From contig JAZDXN010000013.1 of the NCBI GenBank assembly GCA_037013495.1, forward strand, positions 1,736,001 to 1,800,000: DNA of 64,000 nt. The letters run 5' to 3'. A program made the position numbers and the translations under genes. This stretch comes from Hippophae tibetana (Eukaryota; Streptophyta; Magnoliopsida; Rosales; Elaeagnaceae). This document shows, piece by piece, positions 39,567 through 53,435 of the stretch; position 1 is the stretch's first letter, and every line of letters begins with the position of its first letter. The notes beneath the pieces are model-generated. The model was not told the DNA's origin. It searched no databases and saw only the letters and a program-made list of their open reading frames with translations.

Positions 39567-40719
39567 CTTCCTTCAATGGCAAGGTACGTGATCGGTTAAC
39601 CACGAAACATTAAATACTTACATCCACATTGCTTCTATGTATAATATTTTGTCACTTATGTTTTATCTTACCATTTCTAGCGAACAAGATATATTTGCTC
39701 GTCATTGTGGCAAACCTATCTAAACAAAATCATTTTGCAGTTAGACATATTGATGGAGCATTTTATAACTTGGAACCTGTAGTTTTGATACCTCAATGTA
39801 CTTCAATTATGGTCAAACTCATGATTGCATGTCAAAGCGGAGAGGGACTTCGTTGTAGATTCCTAGGTTTAGAAACACCTTATCCTTTTGCATACAACCG
39901 TGTTCAATTTCATTAAAAATATATTCATCATCTTCTAGTCCTTGAAACTCAACAGGCCATAAAGGAGATGAAAAGATTTGAATGTATTAAGCAAATTTTT
40001 TTGGTAACTTGAGCATTTTATAATTGGGTTTTTAGTCAATTTCTCTAGGTGAAGTTTGAAGTAATCTTTACAAATGGTACTTTCTTTGTATCATTAGTAA
40101 AAGAAATATCTTCGAAACAAGCTTCTAGAAATTAGTTACTTGTTATTGAAGGGGTTTTCCTAATTACAGTTGGTTCCAAAATAACGAAGAGGTCTCATTT
40201 CATATGCTACTTTTTTGATGAGAGCTAATTAATCTATGCATAATTTAACGATGCAAGGTGTCAGACACACGCTCCTGCGTATCTTCCTTCAATGGCAAGG
40301 TACCTGATCGGTTAACCACGAAACATTAAATACTTACATCCACATTGCTTCTATGTATAATATTTTGTCACTTATGTTTTATCTTACCCTTTCTAGCGAA
40401 CAAGATATATTTGCTCATCATTGTGGCAAAACAATCTAAACAAAATAATTTTGCAGTTAGACATATTGATGGAGCATTCTATAACTTGGAACCTGTAGCT
40501 TTGATACCTCAATGTACTTCAATTATGGTCAAACTCATGATTGCATGTCAAAGCGGAGAGGCACTTCGTTGTAGATTCCTAGGTTCAGAAACACCTTATC
40601 CTTTTGCACACAACTGTATTCAATTTCATTAAAAATATATTCATCATCTTCTAGTCCTTGAAACTCAACAGGCCATAAAGGAGATGAAAAGATTTGAATG
40701 TATTAAGCAAATTTTTTTG

Positions 40720-43583
40720 GTAACTTGACCATTTTATATTTGGGTTTTTAGTCAATTTCTCTATGTGAAGTTTGAAGTAATCTTTACAAATGGTACTTTC
40801 TTTGTATCATTAGTAAAAGAAATATCTTCGAAACAAGCTTCTAGAAATTAGTTACTTGTTATTGAAGGGGTTTTCCTAATTACAGTTGGTTCCAAAATAA
40901 CGAAGAGGTCTCATTTCATATGCTACTTTTTTGATGAGAGCTAATTAATCTATGCATAATTTAACGATGCAAGGTGTCAGACACACGCTCCTACGTATCT
41001 TCCTTCAATGGCAAGGTACCTGATCGGTTAACAACGAAACATTAAATACTTACATCCACATTGCTTCTATGTATAATATTTTGTCACTTATGTTTTATCT
41101 TACACTTTCTAGCGAACAAGATATATTTGCTCATCATTGTGGCAAAACAATCTAAACAAAATAATTTTGCAGTTAGACATATTGATGGAGCATTCTATAA
41201 CTTGGAACCTATAGCTTTGATACCTCAATGTACTTCAATTATGGTCAAACTCATGATTGCATGTCAAAGCGGAGAGGCACTTCGTTGTAGATTCCTAGGT
41301 TTAGAAACACCTTATCCTTTTGCATACAACCGTGTTGAATTTCATCAAGAATAGATTCATCTTCTTCTAGTCCTTGAAACTCAACAAGCCATATTGGAGA
41401 TGAAAAGGTTGGAATGCATTAAGCAAATTTTTTTGGTAACTTGAGCATTTTATATTTGGATTTTTAGATGATTTCTCTATTTGAAGTTTGAAGTAATCTT
41501 TACAAACGGTACTTTCTTTGTATCATTAGTAAAAGAAATATCTTCGAAACAAGCTTCTAGAAATAAGTTACTTGTTATTGAAGGGGTTTTCCTAATTACA
41601 GTTGGTTCCAAAATAACGAAGATGTCTCATTTCATATGCTACTTTTTTGATGAGAGCTAATTAATCTATGCATAATTTAACGATGCAAGGTGCCAGACAC
41701 ACGCTCTTGCGTATCTTCCTTCAATGGCAAGGTACCTGATCGGTTAACCACGAAACATTAAATACTTACATCCACATTGCTTCTATGTATAATATTTTGT
41801 CACTTATGTTTTATCTTACCATTTCTAGCGAACAAGATATATTTGCTCGTCATTGTGGCAAACCTATCTAAACAAAATCATTTTGCAGTTAGACATATTG
41901 ATGGAGCATTTTATAACTTGGAACCTGTAGTTTTGATACCTCAATGTACTTCAATTATGGTCAAACTCATGATTGCATGTCAAAGCGGAGAGGGACTTCG
42001 TTGTAGATTCCTAGGTTTAGAAACACCTTATCCTTTTGCATACAACCGTGTTCAATTTCATTAAAAATATATTCATCATCTTCTAGTCCTTGAAACTCAA
42101 CAGGCCATAAAGGAGATGAAAAGATTTGAATGTATTAAGCAAATTTTTTTGGTAACTTGACCATTTTATATTTGGGTTTTTAGTCAATTTCTCTATGTGA
42201 AGTTTGAAGTAATCTTTACAAATGGTACTTTCTTTGTATCATTAGTAAAAGAAATATCTTCGAAACAAGCTTCTAGAAATTAGTTACTTGTTATTGAAGG
42301 GGTTTTCCTAATTACAGTTGGTTCCAAAATAACGAAGAGGTCTCATTTCATATGCTACTTTTTTGATGAGAGCTAATTAATCTATGCATAATTTAACGAT
42401 GCAAGGTGTCAGACACACGCTCCTACGTATCTTCCTTCAATGGCAAGGTACCTGATCGGTTAACAACGAAACATTAAATACTTACATCCACATTGCTTCT
42501 ATGTATAATATTTTGTCACTTATGTTTTATCTTACACTTTCTAGCGAACAAGATATATTTGCTCATCATTGTGGCAAAACAATCTAAACAAAATAATTTT
42601 GCAGTTAGACATATTGATGGAGCATTCTATAACTTGGAACCTATAGCTTTGATACCTCAATGTACTTCAATTATGGTCAAACTCATGATTGCATGTCAAA
42701 GCGGAGAGGCACTTCGTTGTAGATTCCTAGGTTTAGAAACACCTTATCCTTTTGCATACAACCGTGTTGAATTTCATCAAGAATAGATTCATCTTCTTCT
42801 AGTCCTTGAAACTCAACAAGCCATATTGGAGATGAAAAGGTTGGAATGCATTAAGCAAATTTTTTTGGTAACTTGAGCATTTTATATTTGGATTTTTAGA
42901 TGATTTCTCTATTTGAAGTTTGAAGTAATCTTTACAAACGGTACTTTCTTTGTATCATTAGTAAAAGAAATATCTTCGAAACAAGCTTCTAGAAATAAGT
43001 TACTTGTTATTGAAGGGGTTTTCCTAATTACAATTGGTCCCAAAATAACGAAGATGTCTCATTTCATATGCTACTTTTTTGATGAGAGCTAATTAATCTA
43101 TGCATAATTTAACGATGCAAGGTGCCAGACACACGCTCTTGCGTATCTTCCTTCAATGGCAAGGTACCTGATCGGTTAACCACGAAACATTAAATACTTA
43201 CATCCACATTGCTTCTATGTATAATATTTTGTCACTTATGTTTTATCTTACCATTTCTAGCGAACAAGATATATTTGCTCGTCATTGTGGCAAACCTATC
43301 TAAACAAAATCATTTTGCAGTTAGACATATTGATGGAGCATTTTATAACTTGGAACCTGTAGTTTTGATACCTCAATGTACTTCAATTATGGTCAAACTC
43401 ATGATTGCATGTCAAAGCGGAGAGGGACTTCGTTGTAGATTCCTAGGTTTAGAAACACCTTATCCTTCTGCATACAACCGTGTTCAATTTCATTAAAAAT
43501 ATATTCATCATCTTCTAGTCCTTGAAACTCAACAGGCCATAAAGGAGATGAAAAGATTTGAATGTATTAAGCAAATTTTTTTG
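40720..43583 (+). repeat. Dimer duplication (2 x 1432 bp)
   Basis: 40720-42151 recurs as 42152-43583. Anchors 41061 and 42493 share 'cctatagctttg', 'cgtgttgaatttc' and 'ctcctacgtatc'; anchors 41777 and 43209 share 'ggtgccagacacacgctcttg'. The rare 'taacttgaccatttt' opens both copies. The unit after the dimer (near 43600) returns to the 'ataattgggttttt' variant seen near 40021, so the dimer sits inside an older frame. Confidence 0.85.
41777..42492 (+). repeat. Satellite monomer, subtype C (representative)
   Basis: C-type units resemble B but carry 'caaacctatctaaac', 'gctcgtcattg', 'gcagttagac' and 'gcattttataac'; many have 'cttaccatttctag' and 'gagagggacttcg'. They occur at 3301, 31203, 31914 and 36926, and repeatedly after 39.6 kb. 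Related variants at 16905 and 21917 combine C-like and B-like sites. The subtype carries alternative bases at the same positions that separate A from B, consistent with recombination or gene conversion among sub-lineages. Confidence 0.8.
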
Positions 43584-43649
43584 GTAACTTGAGCATTTTA
43601 TAATTGGGTTTTTAGTCAATTTCTCTAGGTGAAGTTTGAAGTAATCTTT

Positions 43650-46600
43650 ACAAACGGTACTTTCTTTGTATCATTAGTAAAAGAAATATCTTCGAAACAA
43701 GCTTCTAGAAATTAGTTACTTGTTATTGAAGGGGTTTTCCTAGTTACAGTTGGTTCCAAAATAATGAAGATATCTCATTTCATATGCTACTTTTTTGATG
43801 AGAGCTAATTAATCTATGCATAATTTAACGATGCAAGGTGTCAGACACACGCTCCTGCGTAGCTTCCTTCAATGGGAAGGTACCTGATCGGTTAACCACG
43901 AAACATTAAATACTTACATCCACATTGCTTCTATGTATAATATTTTGTCACTTATGTTTTATCTTACCCTTTCTAGCGAACAAGATATATTTGCTCATCA
44001 TTGTGGCAAACCTATATAAACAAAATCATTTTGCAGGTAGACATATTGATGGAGCATTCTATCACTTGGAACCTATAGTTTTGATACCTCAATGTACTTC
44101 AATTATGGTAAAACTCATGATTGCATGTCAAAGCGGAGAGGCACTTCGTTGTAGATTCCTAGGTTCAAAAACACCTTATCCTTTTGCACAAAACTGTATT
44201 CAATTTCATTAAAAATATATTCATCATCTTCTAGTCCTTGAAACTCAACAGGCCATAAAGGAGATGAAAAGATTTGAATGTATTAAGCAAATTTTTTTGG
44301 TAACTTGAGCATTTTATATTTGGGTTTTTAGTCAATTTCTCTATGTGAAGTTTGAAGTAATCTTTACAAATGGTACTTTCTTTGTATCATTAGTAAAAGA
44401 AATATCTTCGAAACAAGCTTTTAGAAATTAGTTACTTGTTATTGAAGGGGTTTTCCTAGTTACAGTTGGTTGCAAAATAACGAAGAGGTCTCATTTCATA
44501 TGCTACTTTTTTGATGAGAGCTAATTAATCTATGCATAATTTAACGATGCAAGCTGTCAGACACACGCTCCTGCGTATCTTCCTTCAATGGGAAGGTACC
44601 TGATCGGTTAACCACGAAACATTAAATACTTACATCCACATTGCTTCTATGTATAATATTTTGTCACTTATGTTTTATCTTACACTTTCTAGCGAACAAG
44701 ATATATTTGCTCGTCATTGTGGCAAACCTATATAAACAAAATCATTTTGCAGGTAGACATATTGATGGAGCATTCTATAACTTGGAACCTGTAGTTTTGA
44801 TACCTCAATGTACTTCAATTATGGTCAAACTCATGGTTGCATGTCAAAGCGGAGAGGCAATTCGTTGTAGATTCCTAGGTTTAGAAACACCTTATCCTTT
44901 TGCATACAACCGTGTTCAATTTCATCAAGAATAGATTCATCTTCTTCTAGTCCTTGAAACTCAACAAGCCATATAGGCGATGAAAAGGTTGGAATGCATT
45001 AAGGAAATTTTTTTGGTAACTTGAGCATTTTATATTTGGATTTTTAGATGATTTCTCTATGTGAAGTTTGAAGTAATCTTTACAAACGGTACTTTCTTTG
45101 TATGATTAGTAAAAGAAATATCTTCGAAACAAGCTTCTAGAAATAAGTTACTTGTTATTGAAGGGGTTTTCCTAATTACAGTTGGTTCCAAAATAACGAA
45201 GATGTCTCATTTCATATGCTACTTTTTTTATGAGAGCTAATTAATCTATGCATAATTTAACGATGCAAAGTGTCAGACACACGCTCTTGCGTATCTTCCT
45301 TCAATGGCAAGGTACGTTATCGGTTAACCACGAAACATTAAATACTTACATCCACATTGCTTCTATGTATAATATTTTGTCACTTATGTTTTATCTTACC
45401 ATTTCTAGCGAACAAGATATATTTCCTCGTCATTGTGGCAAACCTATCTAAACAAAATCATTTTGCAGTTAGACATATTGATGGAGCATTTTATAACTTG
45501 GAACCTGTAGTTTTGATACCTCAATTTACTTCAATTATGGTCAAACTCATGATTGCATGTCAAAGCGGAGAGGGACTTCGTTGTAGATTCCTAGGTTTAG
45601 AAACACCTTATCCTTTTGCATACAACCGTGTTCAATTTCATCAAGAATAGATTCATTTTCTTCTAGTCCTTGAAACTCAACAGGCCATAAAGGAGATGAA
45701 AAGGTTTGAATGCATTAAGCAAATTTTTTTGGTAACTTGAGAATTTTATATTTGGGTTTTTAGTCAAAATCTCTATGTGAATTTTGAAGTAATCTTTACA
45801 AACGGTACTTTCTTTGTATCATTAGTAAAAGAAATATCTTCGAAACAAGCTTCTAGAAATTAGTTACTTGTTATTGAAGGGGTTTTCCTAGTTACAGTTG
45901 GTTCCAAAATAATGAAGATATCTCATTTCATATGCTACTTTTTTGATGAGAGCTAATTAATCTATGCATAATTTAACGATGCAAGGTGTCAGACACACGC
46001 TCCTGCGTAGCTTCCTTCAATGGGAAGGTACCTGATCGGTTAACCACGAAACATTAAATACTTACATCCACATTGCTTCTATGTATAATATTTTGTCACT
46101 TATGTTTTATCTTACCCTTTCTAGCGAACAAGATATATTTGCTCGTCATTGTGGCAAACCTATATAAACAAAATCATTTTGCAGGTAGACATATTGATGG
46201 AGCATTCTATCACTTGGAACCTATAGTTTTGATACCTCAATGTACTTCAATTATGGTAAAACTCATGATTGCATGTCAAAGCGGAGAGGCACTTCGTTGT
46301 AGATTCCTAGGTTCAAAAACACCTTATCCTTTTGCACAAAACTGTATTCAATTTCATTAAAAATATATTCATCATCTTCTAGTCCTTGAAACTCAACAGG
46401 CCATAAAGGAGATGAAAAGATTTGAATGTATTAAGCAAATTTTTTTGGTAACTTGAGCATTTTATATTTGGGTTTTTAGTCAATTTCTCTATGTGAAGTT
46501 TGAAGTAATCTTTACAAATGGTACTTTCTTTGTATCATTAGTAAAAGAAATATCTTCGAAACAAGCTTTTAGAAATTAGTTACTTGTTATTGAAGGGGTT

Positions 46601-47945
46601 TTCCTAGTTACAGTTGGTTGCAAAATAACGAAGAGGTCTCATTTCATATGCTACTTTTTTGATGAGAGCTAATTAATCTATGCATAATTTAACGATGCAA
46701 GCTGTCAGACACACGCTCCTGCGTATCTTCCTTCAATGGGAAGGTACCTGATCGGTTAACCACGAAACATTAAATACTTACATCCACATTGCTTCTATGT
46801 ATAATATTTTGTCACTTATGTTTTATCTTACACTTTCTAGCGAACAAGATATATTTGCTCGTCATTGTGGCAAACCTATATAAACAAAATCATTTTGCAG
46901 GTAGACATATTGATGGAGCATTCTATAACTTGGAACCTGTAGTTTTGATACCTCAATGTACTTCAATTATGGTCAAACTCATGGTTGCATGTCAAAGCGG
47001 AGAGGCAATTCGTTGTAGATTCCTAGGTTTAGAAACACCTTATCCTTTTGCATACAACCGTGTTCAATTTCATCAAGAATAGATTCATCTTCTTCTAGTC
47101 CTTGAAACTCAACAAGCCATATAGGCGATGAAAAGGTTGGAATGCATTAAGGAAATTTTTTTGGTAACTTGAGCATTTTATATTTGGATTTTTAGATGAT
47201 TTCTCTATGTGAAGTTTGAAGTAATCTTTACAAACGGTACTTTCTTTGTATGATTAGTAAAAGAAATATCTTCGAAACAAGCTTCTAGAAATAAGTTACT
47301 TGTTATTGAAGGGGTTTTCCTAATTACAGTTGGTTCCAAAATAACGAAGATGTCTCATTTCATATGCTACTTTTTTTATGAGAGCTAATTAATCTATGCA
47401 TAATTTAACGATGCAAAGTGTCAGACACACGCTCTTGCGTATCTTCCTTCAATGGCAAGGTACGTTATCGGTTAACCACGAAACATTAAATACTTACATC
47501 CACATTGCTTCTATGTATAATATTTTGTCACTTATGTTTTATCTTACCATTTCTAGCGAACAAGATATATTTCCTCGTCATTGTGGCAAACCTATCTAAA
47601 CAAAATCATTTTGCAGTTAGACATATTGATGGAGCATTTTATAACTTGGAACCTGTAGTTTTGATACCTCAATTTACTTCAATTATGGTCAAACTCATGA
47701 TTGCATGTCAAAGCGGAGAGGGACTTCGTTGTAGATTCCTAGGTTTAGAAACACCTTATCCTTTTGCATACAACCGTGTTCAATTTCATCAAGAATAGAT
47801 TCATTTTCTTCTAGTCCTTGAAACTCAACAGGCCATAAAGGAGATGAAAAGGTTTGAATGCATTAAGCAAATTTTTTTGGTAACTTGAGAATTTTATATT
47901 TGGGTTTTTAGTCAAAATCTCTATGTGAATTTTGAAGTAATCTTT
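43650..47945 (+). repeat. 3-monomer duplication (2 x 2148 bp)
   Basis: About 43650-45797 recurs as 45798-47945. Anchors 43925/46073, 44641/46789 and 45357/47505 are pairwise near-identical and share 'ctatcacttgg', 'gatgcaagctgtcag', 'gttgcaaaataacg', 'gtatgattagt', 'ggtacgttatcgg' and 'atttcctcgtc'. The first pair differs at least at 'gctcatc' versus 'gctcgtc'. Confidence 0.87.
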
Positions 47946-50900
47946 ACAAACGGTACTTTCTTTGTATCATTAGTAAAAGAAATATCTTCAAAACAAGCTT
48001 CCAGAAATTAGTTACTTGTTATTGAAAAGGGTTTTCCTAATTACAGTTGGTTCCAAAATAACGAAGAGGTCTCATTTCATATGCTACTTTTTTTATGAGA
48101 GCTAATTAATCTATGCATAATTTAACGATGCAAAGTGTCAGACACACGCTCCTGTGTATCTTCCTTCAGTGGCAAGGTACGTGATCGGTTAAGCAAGAAA
48201 CATTAAATACTTACATCCACATTGCTTCTATGTATAATATTTTGTCACTTATGTTTTATCTTACCCTTTCTAGCGAACAAGATATATTTGCTCATCATTG
48301 TGGCAAACCTATATAAACAAAATCATTTTGCAGGTAGACATATTGATGGAGCATTCTATAACATGGAACCTGTAGTTTTGATACCTCAATGTACTTCAAT
48401 TATGGTAAAACTCACGATTGCATGTAAAAGCGGAGAGGCACTTCGTTGTAGATTCCTAGGTTCAGAAACACCTTATCCTTTTGCACAAAACTGTATTCAA
48501 TTTCATTAAAAATATATTCATCATCTTCTAGTCCTTGAAACTCAACAGGCCATAAAGGAGATTAAAAGATTTGAATGTATTAAGCAAATTTTTTTGGTAA
48601 CTTGAGCATTTTATATTTAGGTTTTGAGTCAATTTCTCTATGTGAAGTTTGAAGTAATCTTTACAAATGGTACTTTCTTTGTATCATTAGTAAAAGAAAT
48701 ATCTTCGAAACAAGCTTCTAGAAATTAGTTACTTGTTATTGAAGGGGTTTTCCTAGTTACAGTTGGTTCCAAAATAACGAAGAGGTCTCATTTCATATGC
48801 TACTTTTTTGATGAGAGCTAATTAATCTATGCATAATTTAACGATGCAAGGTGTCAGACACACGCTCCTGCGTATCTTCCTTCAATGGGAAGGTACCTGA
48901 TCGGTTAACCACGAAACATTAAATACTTACATCCACATTGCTTCTATGTATAATATTTTGTCACTTATGTTTTATCTTACACTTTCTAGCGAACAAGATA
49001 TATTTGCTCATCATTGTGGCAAAACAATCTAAACAAAATAATTTTGCAGTTAGACATATTGATGGAGCATTCTATAACTTGGAACCTGTAGCTTTGATAC
49101 CTCAATGTACTTCAATTATGGTCAAACTCATGATTGCATGTCAAAGCGGAGAGGCACGTCGTTGTAGATTCCTAGGTTCAGAAACACCTTATCCTTTTGC
49201 ACACAACTGTATTCAATTTCATTAAAAATATATTCATCATCTTCTAGTCCTTGAAACTCAACAGGCCATAAAGGAGATTAAAATATTTGAATGTATTAAG
49301 CAAATTTTTTTGGTAACTTGAGCATTTTATATTTGGGTTTTTAGTCAATTTCTCTATGTGAAGTTTGAAGTAATCTTTACAAATGGTACTTTCTTTGTAT
49401 CATTAGTAAAAGAAATATCTTCGAAACAAGCTTCTAGAAATTAGTTACTTGTTATTGAAGGGGTTTTCCTAGTTACAGTTGGTTCCAAAATAACGAAGAG
49501 GTCTCATTTCATATGCTACTTTTTTTATGAGAGCTAATTAATATATGTATAATTTAATGATGCAAAGTGTCAGACACACGCTCCTGCGTATCTTTCTTCA
49601 ATGGCAAGGTACGTGATCGGTTCACCACGAAACATTAAATACTTACATCCACATTGCATCTATGTATAATAATTTGTCACTTATGTTTTATCTTACCCTT
49701 TCTAGCGAACAAGATATATTTGCTCGTCATTGTGGCAAACCAATATAAACAAAATCATTTTGCAGGTAGACATATTGATGGAGCATTCTATAACTTGGAA
49801 CCTGTAGTTTTGATACCTCAATGTACTTCAATTATGGTCAAACTCATGGTTGCATGTCAAAGCGGAGAGGCAATTCGTTGTAGATTCCTAGGTTTAGAAT
49901 ACCTTATCCTTTTGCATACAACCGTGTTCAATTTCATCAAGAATAGATTCATCTTCTTCTAGTCCTTGAAACTCAACAAGCCATATAGGCGATGAAAAGG
50001 TTGGAATGCATTAAGGAAATTTTTTTGGTAACTTGAGCATTTTATATTTGGATTTTTAGATGATTTCTCTATGTGAAGTTTGAAGTAATCTTAACAAACG
50101 GTACTTTCTTTGTATCATTAGTAAAAGAAATATCTTCGAAACAAGCTTCTAGAAATAAGTTACTTGTTATTGAAGGGGTTTTCCAAATTACAGTTGGTTC
50201 CAAAATAACGAAGATGTCTCATTTCATATGCTACTTTTTTTATGAGAGCTAATTAATCTATGCATAATTTAACGATGCAAAGTGTCAGACACACGCTCCT
50301 GCGTATCTTCCTTCAATGGCAAGGTACGTGATCGGTTAACCACGAAACATTAAATACTTACATCCACATTGCTTCTATGTATAATATTTTGTCACTTATG
50401 TTTTATCTTACCATTTCTAGTGAACAAGATATATTTGCTCGTCATTGTGGCAAACCTATCTAAACAAAATCATTTTGCAGTTAGACATATTGATGGAGCA
50501 TTTTATAACTTGGAACCTGTAGTTTTGATACCTCAATTTACTTCAATTATGGTCAAACTCATGATTGCATGTCAAAGCGGAGAGGGACTTCGTTGTAGAT
50601 TCCTAGGTTTAGAAACACCTTATCCTTTTGCATACAACCGTGTTCAATTTCATCAAGAATAGATTCATTTTCTTCTAGTCCTTGAAACTCAACAGGCCAA
50701 AAAGGAGATGAAAAGGTTTGAATGCATTAAGCAAATTTTTTTGGTAACTTGAGAATTTTATATTTGGGTTTTTAGTCAATTTCTCTATGTGAAGTTTGAA
50801 GTAATCTTTACAAACGGTACTTTCTTTGTATCATTAGTAAAAGAAATATCTTCGAAACAAGCTTCTAGAAATTAGTTACTTGTTATTGAAAGGGGTTTTC

Positions 50901-52260
50901 CTAATTACAGTTGGTTCCAAAATAACGAAGATGTCTCATTTCATATGCTACTTTTTTGATGAGGGCTAATTAATCTATGCATAATTTAACGATGCAAAGT
51001 GTCAGACACACGCTCCTGCGTATCTTCCTTCAATGGGAAGGTACCTGATCGGCTAACCACGAAACATTAAATACTTACATCCACATTGCTTCTATGTATA
51101 ATATTTTGTCACTTATGTTTTATCTTACAGTTTCTAGCGAACAAGATATATTTGCTCATCATTGTGGCAAAACAATCTAAACAAAATAATTTTGCAGTTA
51201 GACATATTGATGGAGCATTCTATAACTTGGAACCTGTAGCTTTGATACCTCAATGTACTTCAATTATGGTCAAACTCATGATTGCATGTCAAAGCGGAGA
51301 GGCACTTCGTTGTAGATTCCTAGGTTCAGAAACACCTTATCCTTTTGCACACAACTGTATTCAATTTCATTAAAAATATATTCATCATCTTCTAGTCCTT
51401 GAAACTCAACAGGCCATAAAGGAGATGAAAATATTTGAATGTATTAAGCAAATTTTTTTGGTAACTTGAGCATTTTATATTTGGGTTTTTAGTCAATTTC
51501 TCTATGTGAAGTTTGAAGTAATCTTTACAAATGGTACTTTCTTTGTATCATTAGTAAAAGAACTATCTTCGAAACAAGCTTCTAGAAATTAGTTACTTGT
51601 TATTGAAGGGGTTTTCCTAGTTACAGTTGGTTCCAAAATAACGAAGAGGTCTCATTTCATATGCTACTTTTTTTATGAGAGCTAATTAATCTATGTATAA
51701 TTTAATGATGCAAAGTGTCAGACACACGCTCCTGCGTATCTTCCTTCAATGGCAAGGTACGTGATCGGTTCACCACGAAACATTAAATACTTACATCCAT
51801 ATTGCTTCTATGTATAATATTTTGTCACTTATGTTTTATCTTACCCTTTCTAGCGAACAAGATATATTTGCTCGTCATTGTGGCAAACCTATATAAACAA
51901 AATCATTTTGCAGGTAGACATATTGATGGAGCATTCTATCACTTGGAACCTGTAGTTTTGATACCTCAATGTACTTCAATTATGGTCAAACTCATGGTTG
52001 CATGTCAAAGCGGAGAGGCAATTCGTTGTAGATTCCTAGGTTTAGAAACACCTTATCCTTTTGCATACAACCGTGTTCAATTTCATCAAGAATAGATTCA
52101 TCTTCTTCTAGTCCTTGAAACTCAACAAGCCATAAAGGAGATGAAAAGGTTGGAATGCATTAAGGAAATTTTTTTGGTAACTTGAGCATTTTATATTTAG
52201 GTTTTGAGTCAATTTCTCTATGTGAAGTTTGAAGTAATCTTTACAAATGGTACTTTCTTT

Positions 52261-52264
52261 GTAT
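52261..52264 (+). repeat. Target site duplication, left side of LTR copy 2 (GTAT)
   Basis: GTAT precedes the opening TG and recurs at 54241-54244; an uninterrupted monomer reads 'tttgtatcattag' once. The exact repeat is 4 bp, one shorter than for copy 1. Confidence 0.9.
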
Positions 52265-52415
52265 TGATAACTGTATTTTATATAGTTATTTTCACCTATT
52301 TTATTAATTATAATTGCTATGTTTTCAATGTTTTTATTTAATTTTAGTTTAATAAATTAGTATTTAAGGTTTTTTATATATTTTAATAAAATTAAATAAT
52401 TTGTATCGAAAAACT

Positions 52416-52635
52416 TAATTAATTGCAAATTTGAGTCCAAAAATATAATTTCAAATAAAATAGTATTTAATTGCAATTTATAAAAGTCAAAAATATAATT
52501 TAAATTAAATTCGGGCTTAATTTTAATTATTAAAAGTTTAAAAATTTAATTTAAATTAGAAAAGGGCTAAACTGTAATTAAATAAAGTTGAAAATGTAAT
52601 TTGAAATAGATTTGTGGGCCAAAATCCAATTAATT
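52416..52635 (+). repeat. Degenerate 51-53-bp tandem repeat in the LTR 5' part, copy 2
   Basis: Counterpart of the AT-rich tandem stretch in copy 1, with the same unit order and spacing. Confidence 0.7.
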
Positions 52636-52689
52636 GAAGTTTAAATTTCTGCGCAGGTGAGAAGACCACGCGCCAACATGCACGCGCGA

Positions 52690-52695
52690 CACGTG
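52690..52695 (+). promoter_or_regulatory. Isolated G-box in LTR copy 2
   Basis: CACGTG in the same 'gcgacacgtggacc' context as in copy 1. Confidence 0.6.
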
Positions 52696-52922
52696 GACCG
52701 TCCGATCAAAGAAGAAACGGCTGAGATCCGCGCGTGTCATTCACGCCCGACCAGAACGCGTTGGTGCAGAATTGTTACGCAGCTCGGCGCCCGAGTGGGG
52801 CCCACGGCCGCGCAGGCCGGCGTGCAGGTGGGACCCACTTCTCTGACGCGGCAGCCGCTGTCCCCCACGTACGCGCGCCTCTGATCCCGTGCGTTGAACT
52901 CAGCGTGCGCCCGAATTTTCCT

Positions 52923-53175
52923 CCAATCAGACTCTGCCACGTGTTCCTTTTGAATCCCTTCCTCAAATCAGAAGCTGCCACGTGTCCCACTCTATTTGTC
53001 AGCCAATCTTGTAACGACACGTGGCATATTACGATGAGCGCGAAAGCGCAGGATCGTACCCGTATGTGGCCGTTTTCGTCCGTCCTTTTTGTCGCCGGCG
53101 CCGTTTCCAGCACCCAATGAGAAGCTGCCACGTGTCCGCGTTAATTCGTTTCAGCGAATCAGACGCTGACACGTG
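52923..53175 (+). promoter_or_regulatory. Five CCAAT-N10-CACGTG modules (ERSE-like enhancer), LTR copy 2
   Basis: Modules at 52923-52943, 52964-52984, 53003-53023, 53114-53134 and 53155-53175. All five CACGTG boxes, the 10-bp spacing and the three exact CCAAT boxes are retained, although the two LTRs differ elsewhere, including just upstream of the cluster. This supports the modules being functional in the family's active members. The cluster lies about 180 bp upstream of the TATA box at 53354. Confidence 0.72.
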
Positions 53176-53353
53176 GCACGCATAAAGAAATTAAAAAAGG
53201 CTGAATCGGCGCCCTGTCTCACGCGTGAATTTGTTTAATATTTTTCGATCCAATTTTCGATACGCGTTATTTAATTTTTCGATAAAAAATTATTACGCGT
53301 TTTATTTAAAAATAAAATAAAAAATGTAATATTTTAGATGTATTATTTTTGGG

Positions 53354-53361
53354 TATAAATA
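53354..53361 (+). promoter_or_regulatory. TATA box of LTR copy 2
   Basis: TATAAATA in 'gggtataaataggag', the same position and context as in copy 1. Confidence 0.75.
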
Positions 53362-53435
53362 GGAGATAAGATGATAGTTTTAAAGAGTTTTTTTGAGTTT
53401 GTAATTTTTGGGGTGTTTTGTGTGTTGGCTTTGGA

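Larger units (their letters stand above)
39562..52264 (+). repeat. 716-bp satellite array, segment 2 (18 monomers)
   Basis: Continuation of the same array between the two LTRs. Anchors are at 39629, 40345, 41061, 41777, 42493, 43209, 43925, 44641, 45357, 46073, 46789, 47505, 48222, 48938, 49654, 50369, 51086 and 51802. The gap from anchor 36926 to 39629 equals 716 plus the 1982-bp LTR plus a 5-bp target duplication, so the register is unbroken. C-type monomers ('caaacctatctaaac', ending 'catcaagaatag') are much commoner here than in the first 30 kb. Local amplification is by dimers and trimers rather than by the 7-mer of segment 1. Confidence 0.96.

Noticed and set aside
48938-49225. CENP-B-box-like motif 'cttcgttgtagattcc' present in most monomers
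   Set aside because: It matches the TTCG core and one further essential base, but lacks the CGGG part needed for binding. No basis for a CENP-B site, and plants lack a clear centromeric CENP-B system.
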